The notes below the pieces were generated by a model. The model was not told the origin of the DNA. It was given only the letters and a program-made list of their open reading frames with translations, and made no database searches. Shown in pieces: positions 26,042-33,704 of a DNA stretch of 64,000 bases (position 1 is its first letter; each line of letters begins with the position of its first letter). This DNA is from Gemmatimonadota bacterium (GTDB lineage Bacteria; Gemmatimonadota; Gemmatimonadetes; Gemmatimonadales; Gemmatimonadaceae). Where the stretch lies: contig JADJRJ010000028.1 of the NCBI GenBank assembly GCA_016712265.1, positions 992,001 to 1,056,000 of the forward strand. Direction: 5' to 3'. Made by a program: the position numbers and the translations under genes.

Positions 26042-26067
26042 CGCGCCCGATCTCTCGGAAGGTCGCA

Positions 26068-26099
26068 GCGGGCCGGGATCAGATTTTGTGACCGGCCGC
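26068..26099 (+). terminator. Weak hairpin after the esterase gene
   Basis: GCGGGCCGG (26068-26076) pairs with CCGGCCGC (26092-26099) with one bulged G and a 15-nt loop that itself contains TTTT. It lies 27 bp after the esterase stop. Only suggestive. Confidence 0.3.
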
Positions 26100-26136
26100 G
26101 CTTCTGGCTCGACGACCTGACCCCTAACTTCTCGGC

Positions 26137-26658
26137 ATGGCCGCGCTTTTCCCACAGGTCACCGGTGCCTTCCCCCTGGGAGAGCGCCCCGCCCATCGGT
26201 TCTGGCTGTCGCCCCTTCTCGTTGGGGCGACCACGGGCGTGATGGTGCGACTCTACCGCGCCTTGACCCTCACGGTGGGCCCAAACGAAAGCCTGCTCTA
26301 TGTCGGCACGGCCTTCGTCGTCGGGCAGCTGCTCGTCCTCGGAATGGCGACCCTGCATCTCGGGAACGTCACCGTGCGCCGTTGGGTGTGGCTCGCTCCG
26401 GCTTTTGCCTTTTGCGAAGCGATCGCCGAGGCCCTCACCTCCCTGGCCCTGATCGCCGGGGGGTGGGAACGCGTCGGGTCGATGCCGGCCCGCTGGTCCG
26501 ATTGGTCCGAGCTTGCCCTGAACACTCTTGTGTGGCGCGTGGCGGTCATCCTCGTGTTCGCCCTGCTCCTCGCTGGCGTCGTGCAGCTCGTGCGGCGCCT
26601 GAACGTCAAGCGCCTCGATCGCGAACACACGCTCGACGCCGTTGACGGAAAACCCTAG
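26137..26658 (+). CDS. Small integral membrane protein of unknown function
   Basis: A 173-residue protein with about four hydrophobic helices (around residues 24-45, 52-75, 83-108 and 130-150) and a basic C-terminus. It begins at ATG 26137. I do not recognise the family. The M24 peptidase gene starts 22 bp after its stop, suggesting shared transcription. Confidence 0.7.
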   Translation: MAALFPQVTGAFPLGERPAHRFWLSPLLVGATTGVMVRLYRALTLTVGPNESLLYVGTAFVVGQLLVLGMATLHLGNVTVRRWVWLAPAFAFCEAIAEALTSLALIAGGWERVGSMPARWSDWSELALNTLVWRVAVILVFALLLAGVVQLVRRLNVKRLDREHTLDAVDGKP

Positions 26659-26680
26659 CGCAGCACTGCTCCTGCATCCC

Positions 26681-28075
26681 ATGAACCGACTCGTCGTTGT
26701 AGCGGCCCTCGCGGCCGCGTCCTCGCTCACCGCCCAGGATCCCCGGCGCCCGTTCGGCACCCAGCGCGAACAGGCCGAAATGCAACAGCGCTGGCTCAAG
26801 CGCCGCATGGAGACGATCCTCCCTGGCCTCATGCGCAAGCATGGCGTGGATATGTGGGTGATTCCCACGCGGGAGTACAACGAGGACCCGACCTTCAGCT
26901 CGCTCGTGTCGCCGACGACGTTCTATGCGCGCCGCCGCACGATTTACGTCTTTTTCGACAAGTGCGCGAAAGCGGCCACGGTCGATCCGGGCGATGGCTC
27001 GTGCATCGAGCGTCTCGCCCTTGGCGGTACCTCGCAGGGCAACGTGTACAAGGAGTACCGGGCCAAGCAGGTGGTCGCGAACCCGGTCAACACGCGGCAG
27101 GCCGAATTGTGGGGCGATGCCCAGTGGCAGGTCCTCAAGGAGGTCGTTGAGGAGCGCAACCCGCGTGTGCTCGGCATCAACGTGTCGCGCACGCATGCCT
27201 TCTCCGATGGCCTCACCGCCGGTGAGATGGAAGGCATGTCCACCGCACTCGGCAAACGCTGGACCGATCGCTACAAGCGCACCGAATTGCTCCCGCTGGA
27301 ATTCATCGCTGCCCGGCTTCCGGAAGAGGAGCAGTTCTACGAGAAGCTCACGCAGTTCGTGCACACGCAGGTCGGGAAGATGTTCTCGAACGAGGTGATC
27401 ACCCCGGGGGTGACCCGCACTCAGGACCTCGTGTGGTGGTGGCGACAAATGGTCGCCGACCACGGACTCACCACCTGGTTCCAACCGTCCATCGCCATTC
27501 AGCGCAAGGGATCACTCCCCGAATTGCTGGGTGACAACGCGATCATCGAACCTGGCGACGTACTCTGGTGTGACGTGGGCGTCACGGCGCTCCGCCTCAA
27601 CACCGACACCCAACACAGCGGGTATGTCCTCGCGGCCGGCGAGACCGAGGTGCCCGCAGGGATCCGCAAGGCGCTGGCGAACTCCAACCGGCTTCAGGAT
27701 ATCCTGTTCGAGGAGACCCGCCCGGCCCGCTCCGGCAATGAGATCCTGCGTGGCTCCCTCGCAAAGCTGAAGGCCGAGGGGGTCATGGGGACGATGTACT
27801 CGCACCCCATCGGGATGCACGGCCATGGAGCCGGGCCGGTCATCGGACTGTGGGACTACCAGGACGGGGTCCCGGGTCGCGGTGACGCCCCCGTGATCCC
27901 CGGCATGTGGTTCTCGTCGGAGTTGCAGACGACGAGTCCAGTCCCCGAGTGGGGCGGCCAGCCGCTCCGCGTCGCACAAGAAGAGGACTTCATTGTCGGA
28001 CAGGACGGCAAGCCACGTTGGGCCTTCAAGCGTCAGTCGGAGTTCCACCTCGTGCGCCCGAAGCCTGCGAGCTGA
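26681..28075 (+). CDS. Exported M24-family metallopeptidase (Xaa-Pro aminopeptidase-like)
   Basis: A 464-residue protein starting at ATG 26681 with a signal peptide (MNRLVVVAALAAASSLTAQ). The N-terminal creatinase-like domain (about 25-260) precedes the pita-bread domain. Metal ligands expected for M24 are visible: D298 and D309 (DVGVTALRLNTD), H375 (SHPIGMHGHG), E414 (SSELQTT) and a final Glu in EEDFIV. Such enzymes cleave N-terminal residues before proline using two metal ions. The signal peptide implies a periplasmic role, probably in peptide use. It is followed by a GroES-like gene after 56 bp. Confidence 0.9.
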   Translation: MNRLVVVAALAAASSLTAQDPRRPFGTQREQAEMQQRWLKRRMETILPGLMRKHGVDMWVIPTREYNEDPTFSSLVSPTTFYARRRTIYVFFDKCAKAATVDPGDGSCIERLALGGTSQGNVYKEYRAKQVVANPVNTRQAELWGDAQWQVLKEVVEERNPRVLGINVSRTHAFSDGLTAGEMEGMSTALGKRWTDRYKRTELLPLEFIAARLPEEEQFYEKLTQFVHTQVGKMFSNEVITPGVTRTQDLVWWWRQMVADHGLTTWFQPSIAIQRKGSLPELLGDNAIIEPGDVLWCDVGVTALRLNTDTQHSGYVLAAGETEVPAGIRKALANSNRLQDILFEETRPARSGNEILRGSLAKLKAEGVMGTMYSHPIGMHGHGAGPVIGLWDYQDGVPGRGDAPVIPGMWFSSELQTTSPVPEWGGQPLRVAQEEDFIVGQDGKPRWAFKRQSEFHLVRPKPAS

Positions 28076-28131
28076 GCCTTATATTCCTCTCGACGCGCCG
28101 CCGCCGGCGGCGCCACACCGGGACGCATTCT

Positions 28132-28509
28132 GTGCAGCGCGGAAACAAGAAATTGATCGTCGTGGGTGATCGCGTCCTCATTCGGGTCGAGGAAGGGGAA
28201 GAGCGCACCAACGTTGGCCTGTACCTTCCCCCGACCGCCATTGATTCCCAGGCGGTCCAGGGTGGCACCATCGTCGCGACCGGACCTGGTAGCCCCATGC
28301 CGGACTTCAACGAGCACTCCGATGAGCCGTGGCGGGTGGGACATCGAGAGCCGTCGCCACGCTTTGTGAAGATGCAGGCAGAGGCGGGTGATTACGCCCT
28401 CTTCTTCAGGAAGGCCGCTGTCGAGATCACGTTCGAGAATGAGCGCTACCTGGTGGTGCCACAACACGCCTTGCTCGCCCTGGTGCGTGAAGGCTTCCGC
28501 GAAGACTGA
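28132..28509 (+). CDS. GroES-like co-chaperone domain protein
   Basis: A 125-residue protein with Cpn10 features: VVGDRVLIRVEEGEE near the N-terminus, a mobile-loop-like TNVGLYLPP, and GGTIVATGPG. It is about 30 residues longer than GroES, with an insertion around PDFNEHSDEPWRVGHRE before the EAGDYALFFRKAAVEI strand. The start is GTG 28132. No groEL is adjacent, so this is probably a divergent co-chaperonin rather than the main GroES. Confidence 0.8.
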   Translation: MQRGNKKLIVVGDRVLIRVEEGEERTNVGLYLPPTAIDSQAVQGGTIVATGPGSPMPDFNEHSDEPWRVGHREPSPRFVKMQAEAGDYALFFRKAAVEITFENERYLVVPQHALLALVREGFRED

Positions 28510-28544
28510 ATACCGCTTCCTCCCCTCGCACCATTCGTGACCTC

Positions 28545-28979
28545 ATGATGTACGATGAACGCCTCGTCGCGCCGATGCGCGAGGACCTGACCCGGATTGG
28601 CTTCACCGAATTGCGCACCGCGCAGGCCGTGGACGAAGCCCTTCCAGCGCAAACTGGTACCACCCTCGTGGTGGTCAACTCGGTCTGCGGCTGCTCGGCA
28701 CGCATGGCGCGCCCAGCCGTGCGCATGGCGCTCGAGGCCGATGTCCCGCGCCCAGACCACCTGGCGACCGTCTTTGCCGGGCAGGATACCGACGCCGCAG
28801 CGCGCGCGCGTTCGTACTTCACCGGCTATCCCCCGTCGAGTCCATCGATTGCGCTCCTCAAGGACGGGAAGCTCGTGTACATGATGGAGCGCTGGCAGAT
28901 CGAGAGTCGATCGGCGGACGCCATTGCCGCCGATCTCGCGACGGCATTCCAGACGTTCTGCGCCACGTCACCCGCCTGA
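28545..28979 (+). CDS. Bacilliredoxin (BrxA/BrxB family)
   Basis: A 144-residue thioredoxin-fold protein with the diagnostic motif C48-G-C50 in NSVCGCSARMARP. The N-terminus (MMYDERLVAPMREDLTRIGFTEL) and TGYPPSSPSIALLKDGK also match the family. In Firmicutes bacilliredoxins remove bacillithiol from proteins; in other phyla the thiol partner is less clear. ATGs at 28545 and 28548 are both possible starts. Confidence 0.93.
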   Translation: MMYDERLVAPMREDLTRIGFTELRTAQAVDEALPAQTGTTLVVVNSVCGCSARMARPAVRMALEADVPRPDHLATVFAGQDTDAAARARSYFTGYPPSSPSIALLKDGKLVYMMERWQIESRSADAIAADLATAFQTFCATSPA

Positions 28980-28989
28980 TCGACGGTCC

Positions 28990-29547
28990 GTGCGTGGCGC
29001 CACGGTTACGCTACTCGCGGATCGCAGGACTGAAGGGGCGTTGGAGGTGGCCAGGACGCTGTCCGCGCGCCTCAGGGCGGCCGAGACGGGCAGTACGGTT
29101 GTCCTGATCGCCGACCCGGCCTTTCGGCCGCGGGCTCGTGGTGGAGCCACACGCGACCCGGGCGAGATCGTCGGGCCTGCCACCGTCCCCGCGCTCCTGG
29201 GGCGGCTCCCCAGGCAGGGATACGTACTCCTGGCCTTCCTGGGGCCCGTCCGGCAGCAGGTGGTCGCCGCCCTCGATCGATCAGCCCTGGTGGTCCTGTT
29301 CACGGACGTGGCGGTGGCCTCACTGCGTGCGGCGCAGCGCACCCTGCGCCTGCTGGTCGAGGTGGGCTACCCTGTGGACAAGGTCGCCGTCGTCGTGGTG
29401 ACGGCGAATCCGCAGGCCCCGATCGATCACAGCGCCCTCCGCAGCGCCCTGCGTCGTGACGTCGAACAGGTCCTGCCGCGGCTCATCGTGAGCGACGAGG
29501 ACGCCGCGGCCTACGACGCCCTCGTCGCCCGCATTCGGGGTGCCTAA
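28990..29547 (+). CDS. Hypothetical protein resembling the core of a MinD/CpaE-like ATPase
   Basis: A 185-residue protein from GTG 28990, just after the bacilliredoxin stop; the frame is open further upstream but would overlap that gene. Segments such as VVLFTDVAVASLRAAQRTLRLL and VGYPVDKVAVVV resemble the later half of MinD/ParA-type ATPases. No Walker A P-loop is present, so ATP hydrolysis is not expected. Its TAA stop overlaps the TAG of the convergent NatB-like gene inside a GCCTAACG octamer. Assignment is tentative. Confidence 0.6.
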   Translation: MRGATVTLLADRRTEGALEVARTLSARLRAAETGSTVVLIADPAFRPRARGGATRDPGEIVGPATVPALLGRLPRQGYVLLAFLGPVRQQVVAALDRSALVVLFTDVAVASLRAAQRTLRLLVEVGYPVDKVAVVVVTANPQAPIDHSALRSALRRDVEQVLPRLIVSDEDAAAYDALVARIRGA

Positions 29548-30824
29548 CGCGCCACGCGCACCCAGTGCAGTACTTCGCGCAGGCTCGGCTTCTTGCCGTA
29601 CATCAACACTCCGGTCCGGTAGATGCGCGCCGCGAGCCACATCGCGCCGAGGCAGGTGAGCAGCAGGAGTGCCAGGGACGCGACCAGCTCGAGTGGACTC
29701 ACCGTGGTCAGGCTCATGCGCACCGGCATGAGGATCGGGGCGGAAAACGGGATCAGGGAGACCGTGCGGGCCAGCGACCCATTCGGCGCAAACAACACCG
29801 GCGGCAGCAACAACAGGCTCGGGATGATGAGCATGACGAGCGGTGTCGCGACCTGCTGGGCATCCTGCGTGCTCGACACCATGGAGCCGGCGGCGGCGAA
29901 CAGGGTCGCGAACAAGGTGTAGCCGAGTATAAAGAAGCAGAGAAAGAGCAGCGCCGTCCCGAACGAGACCGACGGGAGCTGGAACGAGGGCATCCCGGCG
30001 TTCAATCCGAGCGCGGCCTCGATGGGCTTGCGGAAGTTCATGAGGGTGAGCGCCGAACCCACCCAGACGAGTTGCTGGGTCATGCCGACCGCGCCAACCC
30101 CAAGCACCTTTCCGGCCAGGAGTTTGTCCGGCGGGATGGCCGCCACCACGACTTCAGCCACGCGTTGGGACTTCTCCTCGATGACCCCCATCATGATGGC
30201 CTGGCCGTAGAGCATGATGCTCATGTACAGCAGCAGGGCGATGCCGTACGCGAGGGCCATCGCCCCCTCGCCGGCACCACCGCGTCCCCGTTCCCCCAGG
30301 CGCTGGGCGTCCATCTTGAGGTCCAGCCGGGAGAGCAACCGGATGCGCTGCGCGTCCAGCCCCTCAGCCTCGAACCGGCGACCCAGGACGGCCTGTTTCA
30401 CCGCTTCTTCCAGGCGTCGCATGTCCGGGACCGTGGAGGCGTTGCGCCCGGCATACCGGGAACGCTCCCCGGTGGCCGTGAGCGCGTCGAGCACCAGGTA
30501 CCCCTCGCGGGCCTTGCCCATGACCGCGCGCGTCGCGGTGGATTCCGCTTCGGCAAGTTTGTCACTCGTCACCAGCTCGACCGCCGGTGGCGCGCCAAAC
30601 GCGGCGAGGTGGTCGGCGACCCGCTGGCCGAGGCCGACCTCGCTGGCGTCCAGGATCACGATGTTCCCGGCGTCCGTCGATGGCTGCGTCTTCGTGGCGA
30701 GCCAGGCCGGCAGGAACATCAGCACCGCCATGAGCAGCGGACCAAACACGGTGGCGAAGATGAACCACTTCGACCGGACGCGCTCGAGGTACTCGCGCTT
30801 GATGACCGCAAAGACCTTATCCAT
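29544..30824 (-). CDS. ABC-2 permease, NatB-like sodium/drug exporter subunit
   Basis: A 426-residue membrane protein. N-terminal helix WFIFATVFGPLLMAVLMFLPAW is followed by a large extracytoplasmic loop (about 45-190) and five or six further helices, as in NatB/YhaP-type permeases. The ATG at 30824 is preferred; GTG 30830 is two codons upstream in frame. It overlaps the ATPase gene (stop at 30817), so the pair is co-translated. The transported substrate is unknown. Confidence 0.88.
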   Translation of the reverse strand: MDKVFAVIKREYLERVRSKWFIFATVFGPLLMAVLMFLPAWLATKTQPSTDAGNIVILDASEVGLGQRVADHLAAFGAPPAVELVTSDKLAEAESTATRAVMGKAREGYLVLDALTATGERSRYAGRNASTVPDMRRLEEAVKQAVLGRRFEAEGLDAQRIRLLSRLDLKMDAQRLGERGRGGAGEGAMALAYGIALLLYMSIMLYGQAIMMGVIEEKSQRVAEVVVAAIPPDKLLAGKVLGVGAVGMTQQLVWVGSALTLMNFRKPIEAALGLNAGMPSFQLPSVSFGTALLFLCFFILGYTLFATLFAAAGSMVSSTQDAQQVATPLVMLIIPSLLLLPPVLFAPNGSLARTVSLIPFSAPILMPVRMSLTTVSPLELVASLALLLLTCLGAMWLAARIYRTGVLMYGKKPSLREVLHWVRVAR

Positions 30825-31782
30825 GTCCACTCATCCCGTCTTCGATGCCGGAAGCACCGACTTTTTGGAGGAAGATCTGGTGCAGCGAAGGCTGGACCTT
30901 TTCGAACCGTTCGACCACGGCGCCGGCTTCCACCAGCCGCCGCAGCAACACCTGCATGTCGCCCCCGGCCGCCATCTCGACCTCAAAAAAGCGACCGGAA
31001 TCGTCCACCCGTTGCACCAGTGATCGGTCTGCCAGCACGGCCTCGACCTCGGGCGACGCCGACCCGGCCAGCCCGAGCGCCAGGTGATTGCCGCCATGGC
31101 CGGAACGCACCGTGGCCACGGCGCCGTCCAGGACCTTCTCGCCACGGGAGATGATGCACACCGAGTCGCACATCCGCTCGGCGTTGTCCATCAGGTGCGT
31201 CGAAAAGATCACCGTGCGGCCGCGACGCCGCAGGTCCAGCACCGTGTCCTTGAGTGCCTGGGCATTGATCGGGTCGAGCCCACTGAACGGCTCGTCCAGC
31301 ACGACCAGCTCCGGGTCGTGGAGCAGCGTGCCGATGAACTGCACCTTCTGCTGCATCCCCCGCGAGAGCTCGTCGACCTTGGCGAGCCCCCAGTCCTTCT
31401 CCGCGGTACGCAGCGAGAGGCGATCGAGCCATTCATCGATGCGCCGGTCGGCGTCCCGCCCCTTGATTCCCTTGAGTTCACCAAGGAATCGCAGCAGCCG
31501 GCGCACCTGCATCTTCTTGTAGAGCCCGCGCTCCTCGGGGAGGTACCCGACGCGATCCAGGATGCCACGCGCGTGGTTTGGGGAGCCCATGATCGCGATC
31601 GACCCCTCATCCGGGGCGATGATGTTCAAGAGCATCCGGATCGTCGTGGTCTTGCCGGCACCGTTGGGGCCCAGGAGGCCGTACACGGTGCCCACCGGGA
31701 CCTGGAGGGAGAGATCGCGAACCGCCACATGCCCCGCGTAGCGCTTGTGCACGCCGCGGATGTCCACTGCCAGTGAGGTCAT
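30817..31782 (-). CDS. ABC transporter ATP-binding protein, NatA-like
   Basis: A 321-residue ATPase with Walker A GPNGAGKTT (38-46), a modified signature LSRGMQQKV, Walker B LVVLDEP followed by FSGLDP, and H-loop STHLMDNAE. A C-terminal domain of about 90 residues is typical of NatA-like exporters. It is the first gene of a two-gene minus-strand operon with the ABC-2 permease. The divergent oxyanion permease gene starts 36 bp away, so promoters must be packed between them. Confidence 0.92.
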   Translation of the reverse strand: MTSLAVDIRGVHKRYAGHVAVRDLSLQVPVGTVYGLLGPNGAGKTTTIRMLLNIIAPDEGSIAIMGSPNHARGILDRVGYLPEERGLYKKMQVRRLLRFLGELKGIKGRDADRRIDEWLDRLSLRTAEKDWGLAKVDELSRGMQQKVQFIGTLLHDPELVVLDEPFSGLDPINAQALKDTVLDLRRRGRTVIFSTHLMDNAERMCDSVCIISRGEKVLDGAVATVRSGHGGNHLALGLAGSASPEVEAVLADRSLVQRVDDSGRFFEVEMAAGGDMQVLLRRLVEAGAVVERFEKVQPSLHQIFLQKVGASGIEDGMSGHG

Positions 31783-31818
31783 ATCGAGAGGGGGCGACGT
31801 GGGAATATACTTGGAGTC

Positions 31819-32649
31819 GTGTTTCCACCTGCGTCTGTCCCAACGGCTCCCGCAGGCGCGGGGATTCGGTGGCCTCCGATCGGCTCCGTCCTCACGGCCG
31901 CGGCCGCGTCACTCCTGCTCCTCTTCCTGCTGCTCCCCGTCGGGGAGCTGGTGGTGCAGGGGGGCGCGGGTGGGGTGCGTCGACTCACGACCGACGCCGG
32001 GTTGCAGCAGGCGCTGGCCCTCACCGCCTGGACGGCCACCCTCGCGACGGCGGCCGGCGTGGCACTCGGAACCCCGCTCGCCTGGATCCTGGCGCGGCGC
32101 CGCTTTCCCGGGCGGACCGTCGTCTCGGCCGCGCTCGACCTGCCGCTCGTCATCCCGCACCCCGTGGCCGGCATCGCCTTGTTGCTGGTTTTTGGGCGTG
32201 AATCGGCGATTGGGGGAGTGTTGGCGCAGGCAGGGTTCGGGATCGTCAGCACGCCCCTGGGGATTGTGCTCGGGATGTTGTTCGTGAGTGCGCCCCTCTA
32301 CGTGAGCGGGGCGCGAGAGGCGATGGCTCGGGTCGACCGGCGGTACGAATCCGTCGCGCAGACCCTGGGGGACACCCCCTGGCGGGCCTTCCGACGCGTG
32401 ACCCTGCCGCTCGCCAGCCGGGGGTTGCTGGCCTCCGCCGTGGTGATGTGGGCGCGCGCGGTGAGCGAGTTTGGCGCCATCGTTATCCTGGTGCACCACC
32501 CGCGCACGGTGAGTGTGTTGAGCTATGACCGCTTTACCACCTACGGCCTCACCGAGGTGATTCCGGTCGCGGCGGCGCTCGTCCTGCTGGCCCTGCTCCC
32601 CCTCGTGGCGCTGCGGGCGTTGCGACGCGGCGAGGAGCGGCGCGCATGA
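31819..32649 (+). CDS. ABC permease of the molybdate/tungstate type
   Basis: A 276-residue permease with six predicted helices and the EAA loop, including ESVAQTLGDTPWRAFRRVTLPLA. The segment PLVIPHPVAGIALL is typical of ModB/WtpB/TupB. The start is taken as GTG 31819. It overlaps the ATPase gene by 4 bp (ATGA at 32646-32649). No periplasmic substrate-binding protein is encoded nearby. Molybdate or tungstate would suit the molybdenum hydroxylase genes elsewhere in the window, but this link is inferred. Confidence 0.88.
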   Translation: MFPPASVPTAPAGAGIRWPPIGSVLTAAAASLLLLFLLLPVGELVVQGGAGGVRRLTTDAGLQQALALTAWTATLATAAGVALGTPLAWILARRRFPGRTVVSAALDLPLVIPHPVAGIALLLVFGRESAIGGVLAQAGFGIVSTPLGIVLGMLFVSAPLYVSGAREAMARVDRRYESVAQTLGDTPWRAFRRVTLPLASRGLLASAVVMWARAVSEFGAIVILVHHPRTVSVLSYDRFTTYGLTEVIPVAAALVLLALLPLVALRALRRGEERRA

Positions 32650-33689
32650 TCCGCGTGGCCAACCTGCGAGCAGCCGCCGGGGAGTTTCGCCTGCAGGACG
32701 TGTCCTTCACGGTCCCCACGGGGGCATGGGGGGTCGTGATCGGTCCGGCCGGTTCGGGGAAGACGACGTTGCTGGAGTCGATCGCGGGTGTGGTAACCCC
32801 GCTGGACGGCGCGGTAACCCTTGGCACACGGAACGTCACGCGGGCGCCGGTGAACGGACGACAGGTGGGCCTGGTGTACCAGCATGCCTACCTCTTTCCG
32901 CACCTGTCCGTGCGCGACAACGTGGCCTATGGGGCGCCGTCGCCGACGGTGGTGACGGACGTGATCGCGGCGCTGGCGATCGAATCGTTAGGCGCCCGCG
33001 ACGTGGCCGCGTTGTCCGGCGGCGAACGGCAACTCGTCGCGCTTGCGCGGGCGCTCGCGCAACAGCCGGAGGTCCTGCTGCTGGACGAGCCGTTCAGTGC
33101 GTTGGACCCCAAGCGGCGAAGTGTGACCCGCCGGGTCGTGCGCGACTGGCACCGCACACGCGGCACCACCGTGCTGCAAGTCACCCACGACTTTGCGGAG
33201 GCGGGGCTCCTGGGTGATGTCACCGTCCTGCTCGATGCGGGACGCGTCCTCCAGGCAGGTCCGTCGTCCGAAGTCTTCCGCCGCCCGGCGACCCCGTATG
33301 TGGCCGAGTTCCTCGGCGCGGAAAACGTCCTGTCCGGGGCGGTGGTCGGTGACACCGTCATCGAAGGGGCGCCGCGCGCGGTGGAGTTCCACTGCGGTCC
33401 CCTCGCCTTTGTGGCCATCAGCGACGCGCCCGTGGGCTCCTGCCATGCGGTCATTCGCGGGGAGGAGGTGATCCTCTCGCGGGCCGTCCAGGCGTCGTCG
33501 GCGCGGAACCACTTTGCGGGCACCGTGACCGAAGTGGCACTGCATGGCGCGTACGCCCGGGTGACGGTAACCGTGCAGGGAGTTCCACTCGTCGCCCTCC
33601 TGACGCTACCTTCGCTGCGTGACCTTGCCCTCGAGCCGGGAGGCACGGTGCACGCCAGCTTCAAGGCCTTCGCGGTCCACCTCTGCTGA
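32646..33689 (+). CDS. ABC ATPase with C-terminal MOP-like domain (molybdate/tungstate)
   Basis: A 347-residue ATPase: Walker A GPAGSGKTT (33-41), signature LSGGERQLVALARAL, Walker B LLLDEPFSALD and H-loop THDFAEA. The last 110 residues resemble the oxyanion-binding MOP/TOBE domain of ModC/WtpC (SSARNHFAGTVTEVALHGAYARVTV in part). It would power import of molybdate or tungstate together with the overlapping permease. The hybrid kinase gene begins 15 bp after its stop, so it may be part of the same transcript. Confidence 0.9.
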   Translation: MIRVANLRAAAGEFRLQDVSFTVPTGAWGVVIGPAGSGKTTLLESIAGVVTPLDGAVTLGTRNVTRAPVNGRQVGLVYQHAYLFPHLSVRDNVAYGAPSPTVVTDVIAALAIESLGARDVAALSGGERQLVALARALAQQPEVLLLDEPFSALDPKRRSVTRRVVRDWHRTRGTTVLQVTHDFAEAGLLGDVTVLLDAGRVLQAGPSSEVFRRPATPYVAEFLGAENVLSGAVVGDTVIEGAPRAVEFHCGPLAFVAISDAPVGSCHAVIRGEEVILSRAVQASSARNHFAGTVTEVALHGAYARVTVTVQGVPLVALLTLPSLRDLALEPGGTVHASFKAFAVHLC

Positions 33690-33704
33690 CCCCTGCGGCA
33701 CCAC

